64,000 nt of DNA from contig NZ_JAUNKO010000001.1 in the NCBI RefSeq assembly GCF_030532715.1, positions 124,001 to 188,000 on the forward strand, given 5' to 3'. This DNA is from Corynebacterium sp. (GTDB taxonomy: Bacteria; Actinomycetota; Actinomycetes; Mycobacteriales; Mycobacteriaceae). The position numbers and the translations under genes were made by a program. This document shows positions 38,719-47,368 of this stretch, in pieces; position 1 is the stretch's first letter; each line of letters opens with the position of its first letter. The notes below the pieces were generated by a model. That model was given only the letters and a program-made list of their open reading frames with translations, did no database searches and was not told where the DNA came from.

Positions 38719-39585
38719 TTACACGCTGACAAAGCTTAAGATCAGCCAGGTGACCATGGCGGCGGGCAACATGCCGTCGAGGCGATCCATGATGCCGCCG
38801 TGGCCGGGGAGCATGCGGGACATGTCCTTGATACCCAACTCGCGTTTAAACTGAGATTCGACAAGATCACCGAGGGTCGCGCAGACGACCAGCAGGACGC
38901 CGAGCGCGGTGCCCACGAGCGGGGCGTCGTCAAGCAAAAACGTGACGCAGAGCGTACCGGTGGCAGCGCCAAGCACCACCGAGCCAATAAAGCCCTCCCA
39001 GGATTTTTTGGGGCTGACGGCGGGCGCCATCGGGTGGGAGCCAAACAACACGCCGGCGATATAACCGCCCACGTCGGAGGCAATCACGCACAGCATAAAC
39101 GTAATGATAAACAGCGACCCTGAAATATCCGCCCTGCTAAACAGCGACAACATCGCCGCAAACGCACCGAACAGCGGAATCCAGGTCAGCACAAACACGC
39201 CGATCGAAACGTCTCGCACATAGTTTTGGGGCGGGCTGTGGCGGCCGTGGTGGAACAGGCGACCGAACATCAGAATCAGCACCGAGGTCACATACCCCGC
39301 AATCAACCCCGTAATGCCGAAAAACAACGAGGGCCACACCGTCAGCTGACCACCCACGATCAGCAACATCAGCGAGATGACGTAACCACGCTCTTTGAGC
39401 CGGCGGTGCACCTCCCAGGTCGCCAACGCCATCGCCACCGCGACCACTGGGTACCACCCCGCAGGTCCGGCAAAAATACCTGCTAATGCGATGCCGCCGA
39501 GCGTCACGCCAACGGTAATGGCGGATTTTAAATCACGGCCCGCCGAATTCTTCGGTTTCAGCAGGTGGGGGTGGCGTTGGATCAC
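38719..39585 (-). CDS. cdsA: Phosphatidate cytidylyltransferase
   Basis: A 288-residue integral membrane enzyme making CDP-diacylglycerol from phosphatidate and CTP. Multiple helices and the C-terminal family signature SKFKRELGIKDMSRMLPGHGGIMDR-like (visible as ESQFKRELGIKDMSRMLPGH and GGIMDRLDGML). An upstream catalytic-type segment SPKKSWEGFIGS is also present. GTG start. It lies in the conserved pyrH-frr-cdsA order. Confidence 0.95.
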   Translation of the reverse strand: MIQRHPHLLKPKNSAGRDLKSAITVGVTLGGIALAGIFAGPAGWYPVVAVAMALATWEVHRRLKERGYVISLMLLIVGGQLTVWPSLFFGITGLIAGYVTSVLILMFGRLFHHGRHSPPQNYVRDVSIGVFVLTWIPLFGAFAAMLSLFSRADISGSLFIITFMLCVIASDVGGYIAGVLFGSHPMAPAVSPKKSWEGFIGSVVLGAATGTLCVTFLLDDAPLVGTALGVLLVVCATLGDLVESQFKRELGIKDMSRMLPGHGGIMDRLDGMLPAAMVTWLILSFVSV

Positions 39586-39698
39586 GATGGGACTTCACTC
39601 CTGGCATTTTCACAGCAAAACCGTGCCGCCACCTGAGGTTTCACAAGTTCGGCGGCGCGAGGAAAGGCGCGAGCAGCGGCACTGCACGCTGGCCCTGG

Positions 39699-40256
39699 TT
39701 ACACCTCCATGAGCTCCTTTTCTTTTTTGGCTACGAGTTCGTCTACCTGTGCGACGTACTTTTGGGTCGTCTTATCCAATTCCTTCTCGGCTGCCACGAC
39801 CTCATCCTCGCCGGCCTCGCCGTCTTTCTGGATGCGCTTGAGCTCTTCCATCCCCTTGCGGCGAATATTCCGGATAGCGATCTTCGCGTCCTCGCCCTTC
39901 GACTTCGCCAGCTTCACCATGTCGCGGCGGCGTTCCTCCGTCAGCTGCGGGATGGTCACACGCAGCACTTGACCATCATTGGTGGGGTTCACGCCCAAAT
40001 CGGAATTACGGATCGCGTTTTCGATCTCGTGCATCACAGACATTTCATAAGGTTTGATCAGCAGCATGCGCGGCTCCGGCACGGAAATGGTTGCCATTTG
40101 GTTAATGGGCGTCATAGTGCCGTAGTACTCCGCCATAACATTGTTAAACATCGCAGGGTTGGCGCGGCCAGTGCGAATAGTGACCAAATCCTCCCGCGCG
40201 TACTCCACGCTGTGCGTCATGCGCTCTTCGGCTTCGAATAGTGCCTCGTCGATCAT
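39699..40256 (-). CDS. frr: Ribosome recycling factor
   Basis: A 185-residue translation factor that splits post-termination ribosomes with EF-G. Family landmarks: [58 protein letters not shown] and [15 protein letters not shown] precedes the ATG. Encoded 36 bp after pyrH. Confidence 0.97.
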   Translation of the reverse strand: MIDEALFEAEERMTHSVEYAREDLVTIRTGRANPAMFNNVMAEYYGTMTPINQMATISVPEPRMLLIKPYEMSVMHEIENAIRNSDLGVNPTNDGQVLRVTIPQLTEERRRDMVKLAKSKGEDAKIAIRNIRRKGMEELKRIQKDGEAGEDEVVAAEKELDKTTQKYVAQVDELVAKKEKELMEV

Positions 40257-40292
40257 TTCGTTCCTTTGCTGTTGAGGTTCTTAGTCAATCTA

Positions 40293-41024
40293 TCAGGAAC
40301 GCACGAGAGTTCCGATGTGTTCCCCAGAAACCGCGCGCGCAATATTGCCGTCCGTTAACAGATTGAACACCAAAATCGGCATGTCATTATCCATGCACAG
40401 CGAAAACGCCGTCGCGTCCGCAACCTTTAAATCGCGCTCAATAACTTCCCGGTGCGTAATTTCGGTAAACATTGTGGCATTGGGGTTGGTGCGGGGGTCG
40501 TCGTCAAACACCCCGTCGACGCCTTTCGCCATGAGCAGCACCTCGCAATCAATCTCCAAAGCGCGCTGGGCTGCGGTCGTATCCGTGGAAAAGTACGGCA
40601 TGCCCATGCCTGCACCGAAGATCACCACGCGGCCTTTCTCCAGGTGACGCTTGGCGCGCAACGGCAAGTACGGCTCCGCAACCTGCGCCATATTGATTGC
40701 GGTTTGCACGCGGCTATCCACCCCCTGCTGCTCCAAAAAGTCCTGCAAGGCCAGGCAATTCATCACCGTGCCGAGCATGCCCATGTAGTCCGAGCGGTTG
40801 CGGTCCATCCCGCGTTGCTGGAGCTGCGCGCCGCGGAAAAAGTTACCGCCGCCAATCACCACACACACTTCCGTGCCCTTCGTGGCAATGTCCGCAATCT
40901 GCCGAGCCACATTTTGCACCACGTCGGGGTCCACACCGACGCTACCCCCGCCGAACATTTCACCACCCAACTTCAACATCACTCGCTTGAAGGCTCGACG
41001 CTTGTGTGTGTCAGGTGCGGTCAC
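40293..41024 (-). CDS. pyrH: Uridylate kinase
   Basis: A 243-residue amino-acid-kinase-fold enzyme phosphorylating UMP to UDP. Motifs: [70 protein letters not shown] start after an AGGAG site. First gene of pyrH-frr-cdsA. Confidence 0.97.
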   Translation of the reverse strand: MTAPDTHKRRAFKRVMLKLGGEMFGGGSVGVDPDVVQNVARQIADIATKGTEVCVVIGGGNFFRGAQLQQRGMDRNRSDYMGMLGTVMNCLALQDFLEQQGVDSRVQTAINMAQVAEPYLPLRAKRHLEKGRVVIFGAGMGMPYFSTDTTAAQRALEIDCEVLLMAKGVDGVFDDDPRTNPNATMFTEITHREVIERDLKVADATAFSLCMDNDMPILVFNLLTDGNIARAVSGEHIGTLVRS

Positions 41025-41201
41025 CGTGCGGGCTCCTTATGCTTGTTTCGCGTTCCCCGCGACACCGCTTCTCGACGCCGCGGAACATTCCGCCACTCAT
41101 CCTACCGCACCCGAATTCTTAACTTTCCCGCAACGTGGAATCCACGCGTTCAGCCAAGCCTCGCTGAAAAACCAGCAATGAAGGATTGAGGGCCTGAAAA
41201 A

Positions 41202-41498
41202 TCAATGCTGCCACACCGCTTGCGCCCCCGAATGCCCGGCCAGCACCAGATATACCGTGGCGGCAAGGCTGATCACCAACGCCACGACACCAAGCCCAAG
41301 CCCAAGCATGCCTGCGGTTTCCCCATATTCCTCATGAGCTTCCACGCCATGCTCAAGCTCGGGTCTCGCATGCACCAAAGCTTCACCGAGGTTGTATACC
41401 GAGTTGCTAAACGCCGCGTTTGTACCGGCCCCGAGCAACACATCTTCGTGCGCTCGGGCCAACCAATATTCCTCGCGATAGCGCTGCGTTCTTCCCAA
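41202..41498 (-). CDS. Small hypothetical membrane protein
   Basis: A 98-residue protein with a charged N-terminal part and one C-terminal helix (MLGLGLGVVALVISLAATVYLVLAG). It begins 7 bp after the stop of the ABC-2 permease, so it belongs to that operon. The TTG at 41498 lacks a clear Shine-Dalgarno; TTG at 41462 has AGGA at good spacing. No family recognised. Confidence 0.55.
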   Translation of the reverse strand: MGRTQRYREEYWLARAHEDVLLGAGTNAAFSNSVYNLGEALVHARPELEHGVEAHEEYGETAGMLGLGLGVVALVISLAATVYLVLAGHSGAQAVWQH

Positions 41499-41504
41499 AT
41501 GCCG

Positions 41505-42236
41505 CTATTGCCGTTTCATTTGGCGGAGGAATACAAACACTGCAATAATCACCGTGATGAGTGCGTAGCCCACCACCCACATCGCATGTATTCCCATATC
41601 CGTGTAGTCGCCGCTAATCAGGCCTTTTTCAATCTCCACCGCGTGAACAAACGGCAACATGTAGGCAACTTGTTTGAATGCGCCACCCACGATATCCAAA
41701 TCGAACCAAATTCCAGACAACCATGCCGCAAGGTTGGTCAATAATGCGCCACAAATACCGCCAACTTGCTTCACATTGAGCACGCTGCCGCAAAGCAACC
41801 CAAGGGCGATAAAGAACAGCGACACAGGCGCAATGGAAATCACCGCGTACACGATATTCATACTCAACGGCAGTTGCAGCAGCAATGCCGCGAGATAACA
41901 CAGCAAACCTTGCACCATGGCGATCGGCACGATTGGCAGTGCGTAACCGAGGATGAAATCGGTGGCTCCCAGCGGCGTCGTATAAAGGCGCTGCAAGAAG
42001 GCGCTTTCCCTATCGCGCGCGATGAGTGTGGCGGAAAACAACGTCATGAAGGTCAGGCCGAAGATTGTGATGCCCGGCGCGAGATCCTCAATCACGAATA
42101 GCTTGACGGGAATGTTGGACTGTATCGCAGTGAGCAGAACAAGCAACACGAGTGGGAATGCCAGCCCAAACCCTAGATTGAGCGGATCCCGCACGATTTC
42201 TTTGGTAGTGCGGGAAGAAAATGCCCACAGTTTCAT
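41505..42236 (-). CDS. ABC-2 type exporter permease
   Basis: A 243-residue protein with about six helices, including FGLTFMTLFSATLIARDRES and the ABC-2 signature region (VKQVGGICGALLTNLAAWLSGIWF). It overlaps the ATPase gene by 4 bp. It probably exports a drug, lipid or peptide; which one cannot be told. Confidence 0.88.
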   Translation of the reverse strand: MKLWAFSSRTTKEIVRDPLNLGFGLAFPLVLLVLLTAIQSNIPVKLFVIEDLAPGITIFGLTFMTLFSATLIARDRESAFLQRLYTTPLGATDFILGYALPIVPIAMVQGLLCYLAALLLQLPLSMNIVYAVISIAPVSLFFIALGLLCGSVLNVKQVGGICGALLTNLAAWLSGIWFDLDIVGGAFKQVAYMLPFVHAVEIEKGLISGDYTDMGIHAMWVVGYALITVIIAVFVFLRQMKRQ

Positions 42237-42961
42237 TGCGCTGCCCCTCTCACTATTGCTACGAATGCTTCTTCGAAGTCGGTGGTTCCTGCTTGGATTT
42301 TGATCTCATCTACGGTGCCCAGTGCGAGTAGCTTTCCGCCTTTCATGATTCCGACACGGTCCGACAATGCTTCTGCTTCTTCCATGTAGTGCGTGGTGAG
42401 CACCATGGTCATTGAGCCTTTCAGGGATCGGATATAGTCCCACAGGTCATTTCGGGCGAGCACGTCCAACCCCAGTGTGGGTTCGTCGAGGAACAGGATC
42501 TCCGGTTCGCTGATCAGCGCCATTGCGATGCTCAGGCGGCGCTGCCAACCGCCGGAAAGCTTGCCGGCTTTGCGGTCGAGCATGCTGTCGAGGCCGAATT
42601 GCGCGGCGAGTTCCGCAATCCGTTGCGCTTGCTTCTCCTTGGGGAACCCGTACAGACTTCCGATGAACTTAAGGTTTTCCTGCACTGTGAGCATGGGGGC
42701 TACTGCCGTCTCTTGGGGCGAGACACCAATGATGCCTTTCACTTGCTGGGCTTGGGTTCTCACACTGTGGCCGCCTAAGAAGGCGTCGCCGCTGGTCGCC
42801 CGAGTGACACACGAGAGCATTTTTACGGTCGTTGTCTTTCCGGCACCGTTGACACCAAGGAGCGAAAACAATTCCCCTTCGTGTACAACCAAATCCAAAT
42901 CGTTGACCACAGTGAGGTTTTTATATTGTTTTGTTAACCCATGCGTCCTGATCGCTTCCAT
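42233..42961 (-). CDS. ABC exporter ATP-binding protein (DrrA/CcmA type)
   Basis: A 242-residue ATPase: Walker A LLGVNGAGKTTTVKML, Q-loop VSPQETAV, signature KLSGGWQRRLSIAM, Walker B EILFLDEPTLGLD and H-loop TTHYMEEAEALSDR. Note GGW in the signature in place of GGQ, seen in this subgroup. It acts with the adjacent ABC-2 permease. Confidence 0.92.
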   Translation of the reverse strand: MEAIRTHGLTKQYKNLTVVNDLDLVVHEGELFSLLGVNGAGKTTTVKMLSCVTRATSGDAFLGGHSVRTQAQQVKGIIGVSPQETAVAPMLTVQENLKFIGSLYGFPKEKQAQRIAELAAQFGLDSMLDRKAGKLSGGWQRRLSIAMALISEPEILFLDEPTLGLDVLARNDLWDYIRSLKGSMTMVLTTHYMEEAEALSDRVGIMKGGKLLALGTVDEIKIQAGTTDFEEAFVAIVRGAAQ

Positions 42962-42973
42962 GATCCCTTCCTG

Positions 42974-43549
42974 TCATGTCGTTTCGCCGGCAGCATCCAC
43001 GTAGCGATACTTCAACCCGAGGTACGCATCGGTAATCACCTTGCTCACGAATTCGTTGTCCCAATCCAAAAATGAGGTGGCAACCATGGTGGCGATTCCG
43101 TGAACGTAGATCCACATTTGCATGTGGAACAGATAGGCATCATCTGCGCTGATCCCAAGATTTTGTTGGATGAGCGCTAGTTGGGGTTGTATTTCGTCCC
43201 GGTTTTCTACCGTCGTTTCGCCACTTCGATCCCGCATAAACAGCAATTTGAAAAGTTCGGATTCTTGCCTCGCAAAGTCGATGTAGGCCATGCCGCTGGC
43301 TTTATACGGTGGGTAGATTCCTTCCTCCATGCCGCGTTGCAAATGCTCTTGATAGCGCGCATTGGCAGCTTCAAGCACTGCGAATTGCAGGGCTTCCATG
43401 TTTTCAAACATGCCGAAAATGGGTTTCACAGAGCTACCGAGTTTGGCAGCGAGCGCACGTGCGGAAAGTCCGCTCATCCCATCGGCGCGTACGAGCTCCA
43501 AGGCGGTGTTGACGATATCTTCTCTAGTGAATTTCGCGCGGGGCGGCAT
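42974..43549 (-). CDS. TetR-family transcriptional regulator
   Basis: A 191-residue regulator: N-terminal helix-turn-helix (FTREDIVNTALELVRADG, LSARALAAKLGSSVKPIFGMF) and a C-terminal ligand domain with a WG-type TetR_C pattern. It is the first gene of the regulator-ATPase-permease operon (12 bp gap) and probably represses it until a substrate binds. Confidence 0.88.
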   Translation of the reverse strand: MPPRAKFTREDIVNTALELVRADGMSGLSARALAAKLGSSVKPIFGMFENMEALQFAVLEAANARYQEHLQRGMEEGIYPPYKASGMAYIDFARQESELFKLLFMRDRSGETTVENRDEIQPQLALIQQNLGISADDAYLFHMQMWIYVHGIATMVATSFLDWDNEFVSKVITDAYLGLKYRYVDAAGETT

Positions 43550-43641
43550 GGGTCCATCCTCCTCTCAATCGTTAGGCAACACCTGTTACGCAACACCTGT
43601 TACCTATTATTGTCTGTTGCTCAGCCTGTGTCAAGGACATG

Positions 43642-43676
43642 AAAAACGCCCCAAGCAACGGATGTGCTCGGGGCGT
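43642..43676 (-). terminator. Rho-independent terminator of the rpsB-tsf operon
   Basis: On the minus strand, GACGCCCCGAGCA pairs with TGCTTGGGGCGT across a short loop and is followed by TTTTT. It starts 18 nt after the tsf stop. Confidence 0.9.
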
Positions 43677-43693
43677 CGAAAAGCGCTTTCAGC

Positions 43694-44524
43694 CTAGTTG
43701 TGCTGGCCAACTTCGTAGCGCGCGAAGCCGGTCAGGGTAACGCCAGCTTCCTTCATAACCTGCTCGACGGTCTTCTTGTTGTCCGTCACGGAAGCCTGCT
43801 CAACGAGGCAGACATCCTTGTAGAAACCGTTCATACGGCCTTCCACGATCTTGGCAATCGCAGCCTCCGGCTTGCCTTCCTCGCGGGTAATCTTCTCCTG
43901 GGTGGCGCGTTCTTTTTCGATCACGTCAGCCGGGATAGCCTCGCGGTTCAGGTACTGAGCCTTCATCGCAGCAACCTGCATGGCGGCAGCGTGGGCGGCC
44001 TGCTCAGCAGCTTCGCCTTCGCCGGTGTAGGTAACCAGCACGCCAACGCCTGGGGGCAGGTCAGCAGCGCGGTGGTGCAGGTAGACGGCGAGCTTGTCAC
44101 CCTCGAGAGTGGTGGCGCGGCGCAGCTCCAGCTTTTCGCCAATCTTGGCGGACAGTTCCTGAATAGCCTCTGCGGCAGTCTTGCCGTCAACCTCAGCGGC
44201 GTGAAGCTCTTCAACGGAATTAGCCTTCACGGCGGCGGCCGCGGCGGCGATCTTGGCGGCGAATTCCTTGAACTCAGCGTTCTTCGCCACAAAGTCCGTT
44301 TCGGAGTTGATTTCAACCATGGTGTTGCCGGACACAGCGATCAGGCCTTCAGCGGCGGTGCGCTCAGCGCGCTTACCGACGTCCTTGGCGCCCTTAATGC
44401 GCAGGATTTCGATGGCCTTTTCGAAGTCGCCGTCGGTTTCCGCAAGGGCCTTCTTGCAGTCCATCATGCCGGAACCGGTGATTTCACGGAGCTTCTTGAC
44501 GTCTGCAGCGGTGTAGTTCGCCAT
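43694..44524 (-). CDS. tsf: Elongation factor Ts
   Basis: A 276-residue nucleotide-exchange factor for EF-Tu. N-terminal UBA-like domain and signature [22 protein letters not shown], then [12 protein letters not shown] and a second signature-like block. AAGGAGGA precedes the ATG. It is transcribed after rpsB, with a hairpin in the gap. Confidence 0.97.
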   Translation of the reverse strand: MANYTAADVKKLREITGSGMMDCKKALAETDGDFEKAIEILRIKGAKDVGKRAERTAAEGLIAVSGNTMVEINSETDFVAKNAEFKEFAAKIAAAAAAVKANSVEELHAAEVDGKTAAEAIQELSAKIGEKLELRRATTLEGDKLAVYLHHRAADLPPGVGVLVTYTGEGEAAEQAAHAAAMQVAAMKAQYLNREAIPADVIEKERATQEKITREEGKPEAAIAKIVEGRMNGFYKDVCLVEQASVTDNKKTVEQVMKEAGVTLTGFARYEVGQHN

Positions 44525-44578
44525 ATTAGGGCGATCCTCCTTGGATAGTTTAAGAAAAAACTTTGGGTACTAGCTCAT

Positions 44579-44618
44579 CAAACCCCCACAACCAGCTGCG
44601 CGCCGGCGTGAGGGTTTG
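44579..44618 (-). promoter_or_regulatory. Hairpin between rpsB and tsf
   Basis: On the minus strand CAAACCCTCAC pairs with GTGGGGGTTTG (one G-T pair) over an 18-nt loop; a TTTTTT tract lies about 20 nt further on. It probably attenuates read-through or protects the mRNA end. Confidence 0.6.
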
Positions 44619-44648
44619 CAAAAGATTCACTCGTGAACCACGAGCGAA

Positions 44649-45446
44649 TTATTCGGCAGCCTGCTCGGCAACCTCGGCGGTAGCCTCAACCTTGGCGGCA
44701 ACCTCAACCTTCTCGGCGTCGCCAGCGGCTTCCTTCGCGGCAGCGAGTTCCCGGTCGGCGCGAGCCTTGCGGCCCTCTTCCACGGCGGTAGAAATCACGC
44801 GGGACAGCAGCGCGGTGGAACGAATCGCGTCGTCATTGCCCGGAATCGGGTACTGCACCACATCCGGATCACAGTTGGTGTCCAGGATAGCCACCACCGG
44901 AATGTTGAGCTTGTGGGCCTCAGAAACAGCAATGTGCTCCTTGTTGGTGTCCACGATCCACAGGGCGGAAGGCACCTTGTTCATTTCCGCAATGCCGCCA
45001 AGCACGCGCTCCAGCTTGGTGCGCTCGCGGGTCAGCATGAGGATTTCCTTCTTGGTGCGGCCATCGTAGCCATTCTCCGCCGCATCCATGGCCTGCAATT
45101 CCTTCATCCGGTGCAGACGCTTCGACACAGTCTGGAAGTTGGTGAGCATGCCGCCCAACCAACGGTGGTTCACATACGGCATCCCAACACGCTCAGCTTC
45201 GGTGGCCACAGCCTCCTGGGCTTGCTTCTTGGTGCCAACGAACAGGATGGTGCCGCCGTGAGCCACGGTCTCCTTGACAAACTCGAACGCCTCGTCGATG
45301 TAGGTCAGGGTCTGCTGCAAGTCAATGATGTAGATGCCGTTGCGGTCGGTGAAGATGAAGCGCTTCATCTTCGGGTTCCAGCGGCGGGTTTGGTGCCCAA
45401 AGTGAACACCGGCGTCGAGAAGCTCGCGCATGGTCACAACTGCCAT
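44649..45446 (-). CDS. rpsB: 30S ribosomal protein S2 (uS2)
   Basis: A 265-residue ribosomal protein: [76 protein letters not shown] and [14 protein letters not shown]. The C-terminal 30 residues are an Ala/Glu/Val-rich tail usual in actinobacteria. AAAGGGAG precedes the ATG. First gene of the rpsB-tsf operon. Confidence 0.97.
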   Translation of the reverse strand: MAVVTMRELLDAGVHFGHQTRRWNPKMKRFIFTDRNGIYIIDLQQTLTYIDEAFEFVKETVAHGGTILFVGTKKQAQEAVATEAERVGMPYVNHRWLGGMLTNFQTVSKRLHRMKELQAMDAAENGYDGRTKKEILMLTRERTKLERVLGGIAEMNKVPSALWIVDTNKEHIAVSEAHKLNIPVVAILDTNCDPDVVQYPIPGNDDAIRSTALLSRVISTAVEEGRKARADRELAAAKEAAGDAEKVEVAAKVEATAEVAEQAAE

Positions 45447-45483
45447 GGGTGCTCCCTTTCTAGTATTGAAGTTTCGGTTATCT

Positions 45484-45510
45484 GAAAAACACGCAGGTTT
45501 TTATCCTGCG
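45484..45510 (-). promoter_or_regulatory. Terminator-like hairpin in the rpsB leader
   Basis: On the minus strand CGCAGG-loop-CCTGCG is followed by TGTTTTTC, ending 38 nt before the rpsB ATG. A second small stem (GCGC TAGG GCGC) lies just upstream. This looks like an intrinsic terminator in front of the gene, so leader attenuation by S2 or another signal is possible. The rest of the 341-bp gap (45447-45787) shows no gene. Confidence 0.55.
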
Positions 45511-45787
45511 CCCTAGCGCCTTTTCCGCACGCAGCACCCCAAAAAGCAATACTTCTAGGGACCGCGCAAACGTGCGTTTATATCTAAAGGCGCGCGTAGT
45601 CAGCGTGCAGAGCACACTGCTGAGGGAAGATTTTACCCACCCCAACCCGACGGAATCAAACGCACTCGGAAATACATTCCACAACCGAGCCACAATTCAT
45701 CACTCCCGCCCCAAACTCCACAAGTCGCGCACACACTGCGCTTGGCGCACTAGCGCTGGAAAGGGAGGGCGTCGAAAAGTAACAACT

Positions 45788-46237
45788 ATGCGTTACTTTC
45801 TACCACTACTCCTGATGCCCTGCCTCGTCGGGTACGTCAACCCCACCGACGGGCAACCCCACGCCAGCGCAATACTTCGCGCATACGACCCGCCGCCCAA
45901 GCCATGGCTCCCTGGGCACCGCGGCGTCAACCTACCCGCAACGCCCGGAACACCCATCCTCGCAGCCGAAGACGGAATCGTAGCCTTTGCGGGTGACGTT
46001 GCCGGCACCCCAGTAGTATCCATCGACCACCCCGATGGCATACGCACCACCTACCAACCCGTCCACGCATGGGTCGCCCAAGGCGAACACGTAAACGAAG
46101 GCACGGTCATTGGAATCCTTGGATCACCACCCGCCAACGACCCAGGCCTGCACTGGGGCGCACGCACCGACCGCGACACCTACCTCAACCCGCTCAGCCT
46201 GCTCGACACCCCCACAATCCGCCTCAAACCCGTCTGA
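45788..46237 (+). CDS. M23-family (LytM-like) protein with degenerate metal site
   Basis: A 149-residue exported protein: hydrophobic signal segment (YFLPLLLMPCLVGYV) then a LytM fold (GHRGVNLPATPGTPILAAEDG, VVSIDHPDGIRTTYQPV, GEHVNEGTVIGILG, GLHWGART). The usual HxxxD zinc motif HRGVDL reads HRGVNL and the usual HxH reads GLH, so two of the zinc ligands are replaced. It may be a non-catalytic regulator of peptidoglycan hydrolases. ATG at 45788 is chosen because the signal peptide begins there. It diverges from rpsB. Confidence 0.82.
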   Translation: MRYFLPLLLMPCLVGYVNPTDGQPHASAILRAYDPPPKPWLPGHRGVNLPATPGTPILAAEDGIVAFAGDVAGTPVVSIDHPDGIRTTYQPVHAWVAQGEHVNEGTVIGILGSPPANDPGLHWGARTDRDTYLNPLSLLDTPTIRLKPV

Positions 46238-46267
46238 TAACGCCCGCTACCAACCGCATTCCGGTTA

Positions 46268-47191
46268 CTACGCCCGCGGATGGGCCTGCCGGTACGCCGC
46301 GGTCAATCGATCTACACTGACGTGCGTGTATATCTGGGTGGTTTGCAGCGAGGAATGCCCGAGCACTTCTTGCACGACCCGTAAATCCGCCCCGCCGTCT
46401 AGGAGATGAGTGGCGGCGGCGTGGCGTAATCCGTGCGGAGTCACGCCGCGCGCCCCGCTGGCTTGCGCTGCCCGCTCCACCACGCGGCGCACTTGGCGCT
46501 GGTTGATGCGCGTGCCTCGAACTCCGACGAAGAGTGCGGTTTCCTGCGGTTTGGCAAGCTTATCGCGCACCGCCAACCATTCCCGTAGTGCCTGCGTAGC
46601 TTCGGCACCAAAGGGCACAATGCGCTGCTTGTCCCCTTTCCCCAGCACACGAGCGGTGCAGCGGTTGAGGTCCACATCGGTTGGGTCCAAACCCACCAGT
46701 TCCGCTACGCGCATGCCGGTGGCATAGAGCATTTCCAACATGGCACGATCCCGCGCCGCTTCGGGGCCGGCTGCGGCGGTGGACTGTTCGACGAGCGCAG
46801 CGGCGTCGTTAGCTTCCAACACTCGAGGAAGACTGCGGCCAGTTCGCGGGGATACGAGCCGTGCCGCTGGGTTGGCTTGTAGGTGACCTTGCCGTACCGC
46901 CCACGCGCAAAATGCCCGTGCTGCTGCGGTGCGTCGCGCCAACGTTGCACGGGTTTTCCCCTGCTCTACGGCGGTGGCCAGCCAAGCGCGCAGGGCACTC
47001 AACGTGACGTCGGACCACGAGTGCATGGTACCCACCAAACTGTGCAGGTCACTGCGGTAGGCGCGCACTGTGGCGGCCGATTTTCCTTCCACGAGCAGTG
47101 CGTGGTCCAAGTAGTCGGCGACGGCCTCAAGCATTACAGAGGGCGGCGCTGCCGTGCCCGGCACCACCGCCCTCGTATCTGACTCACCCAT
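46268..47191 (-). CDS. xerC: Tyrosine recombinase XerC
   Basis: A 307-residue recombinase acting with XerD at dif to resolve chromosome dimers. N-terminal SAM-like core-binding domain (SVMLEAVADYLDHALLVEGKS), catalytic domain with Arg in ATGMRVAEL, Lys in GKGDKQRIVP, HxxR in TPHGLRHAAATHLL, His in LGHSSLQTTQIY and the nucleophile Tyr of IYTHV. ATG at 47191 with a TAGGGT -10 ending 8 nt upstream. It converges with the M23 gene. Confidence 0.94.
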   Translation of the reverse strand: MGESDTRAVVPGTAAPPSVMLEAVADYLDHALLVEGKSAATVRAYRSDLHSLVGTMHSWSDVTLSALRAWLATAVEQGKTRATLARRTAAARAFCAWAVRQGHLQANPAARLVSPRTGRSLPRVLEANDAAALVEQSTAAAGPEAARDRAMLEMLYATGMRVAELVGLDPTDVDLNRCTARVLGKGDKQRIVPFGAEATQALREWLAVRDKLAKPQETALFVGVRGTRINQRQVRRVVERAAQASGARGVTPHGLRHAAATHLLDGGADLRVVQEVLGHSSLQTTQIYTHVSVDRLTAAYRQAHPRA

Positions 47192-47199
47192 AATGCATA

Positions 47200-47205
47200 A
47201 CCCTA
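47200..47205 (-). promoter_or_regulatory. -10 element TAGGGT of xerC
   Basis: On the minus strand TAGGGT ends 8 nt before the xerC ATG; no Shine-Dalgarno is seen. Confidence 0.4.
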
Positions 47206-47253
47206 GTGCCCGGAACTTCAATCACTACGGATTCAAGGCCCTTTGGCGAGAAC

Positions 47254-47279
47254 TGTAGGGAACCAGCCCGATCCCTACA
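47254..47279. repeat. Inverted repeat between xerC and dprA
   Basis: TGTAGGGA and TCCCTACA are perfect 8-bp arms around a 10-nt loop in the 177-bp gap. No T-tract follows. It could be a weak terminator after dprA or an operator for xerC. Confidence 0.45.
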
Positions 47280-47368
47280 CCCTGCAACTTAGGCTTGCCT
47301 GTCCAACTTTAGATGGATCCATTCGGTTTCGCAAGGGTTACCTCAAAAGAATTCCTTCGATGCAGGTT

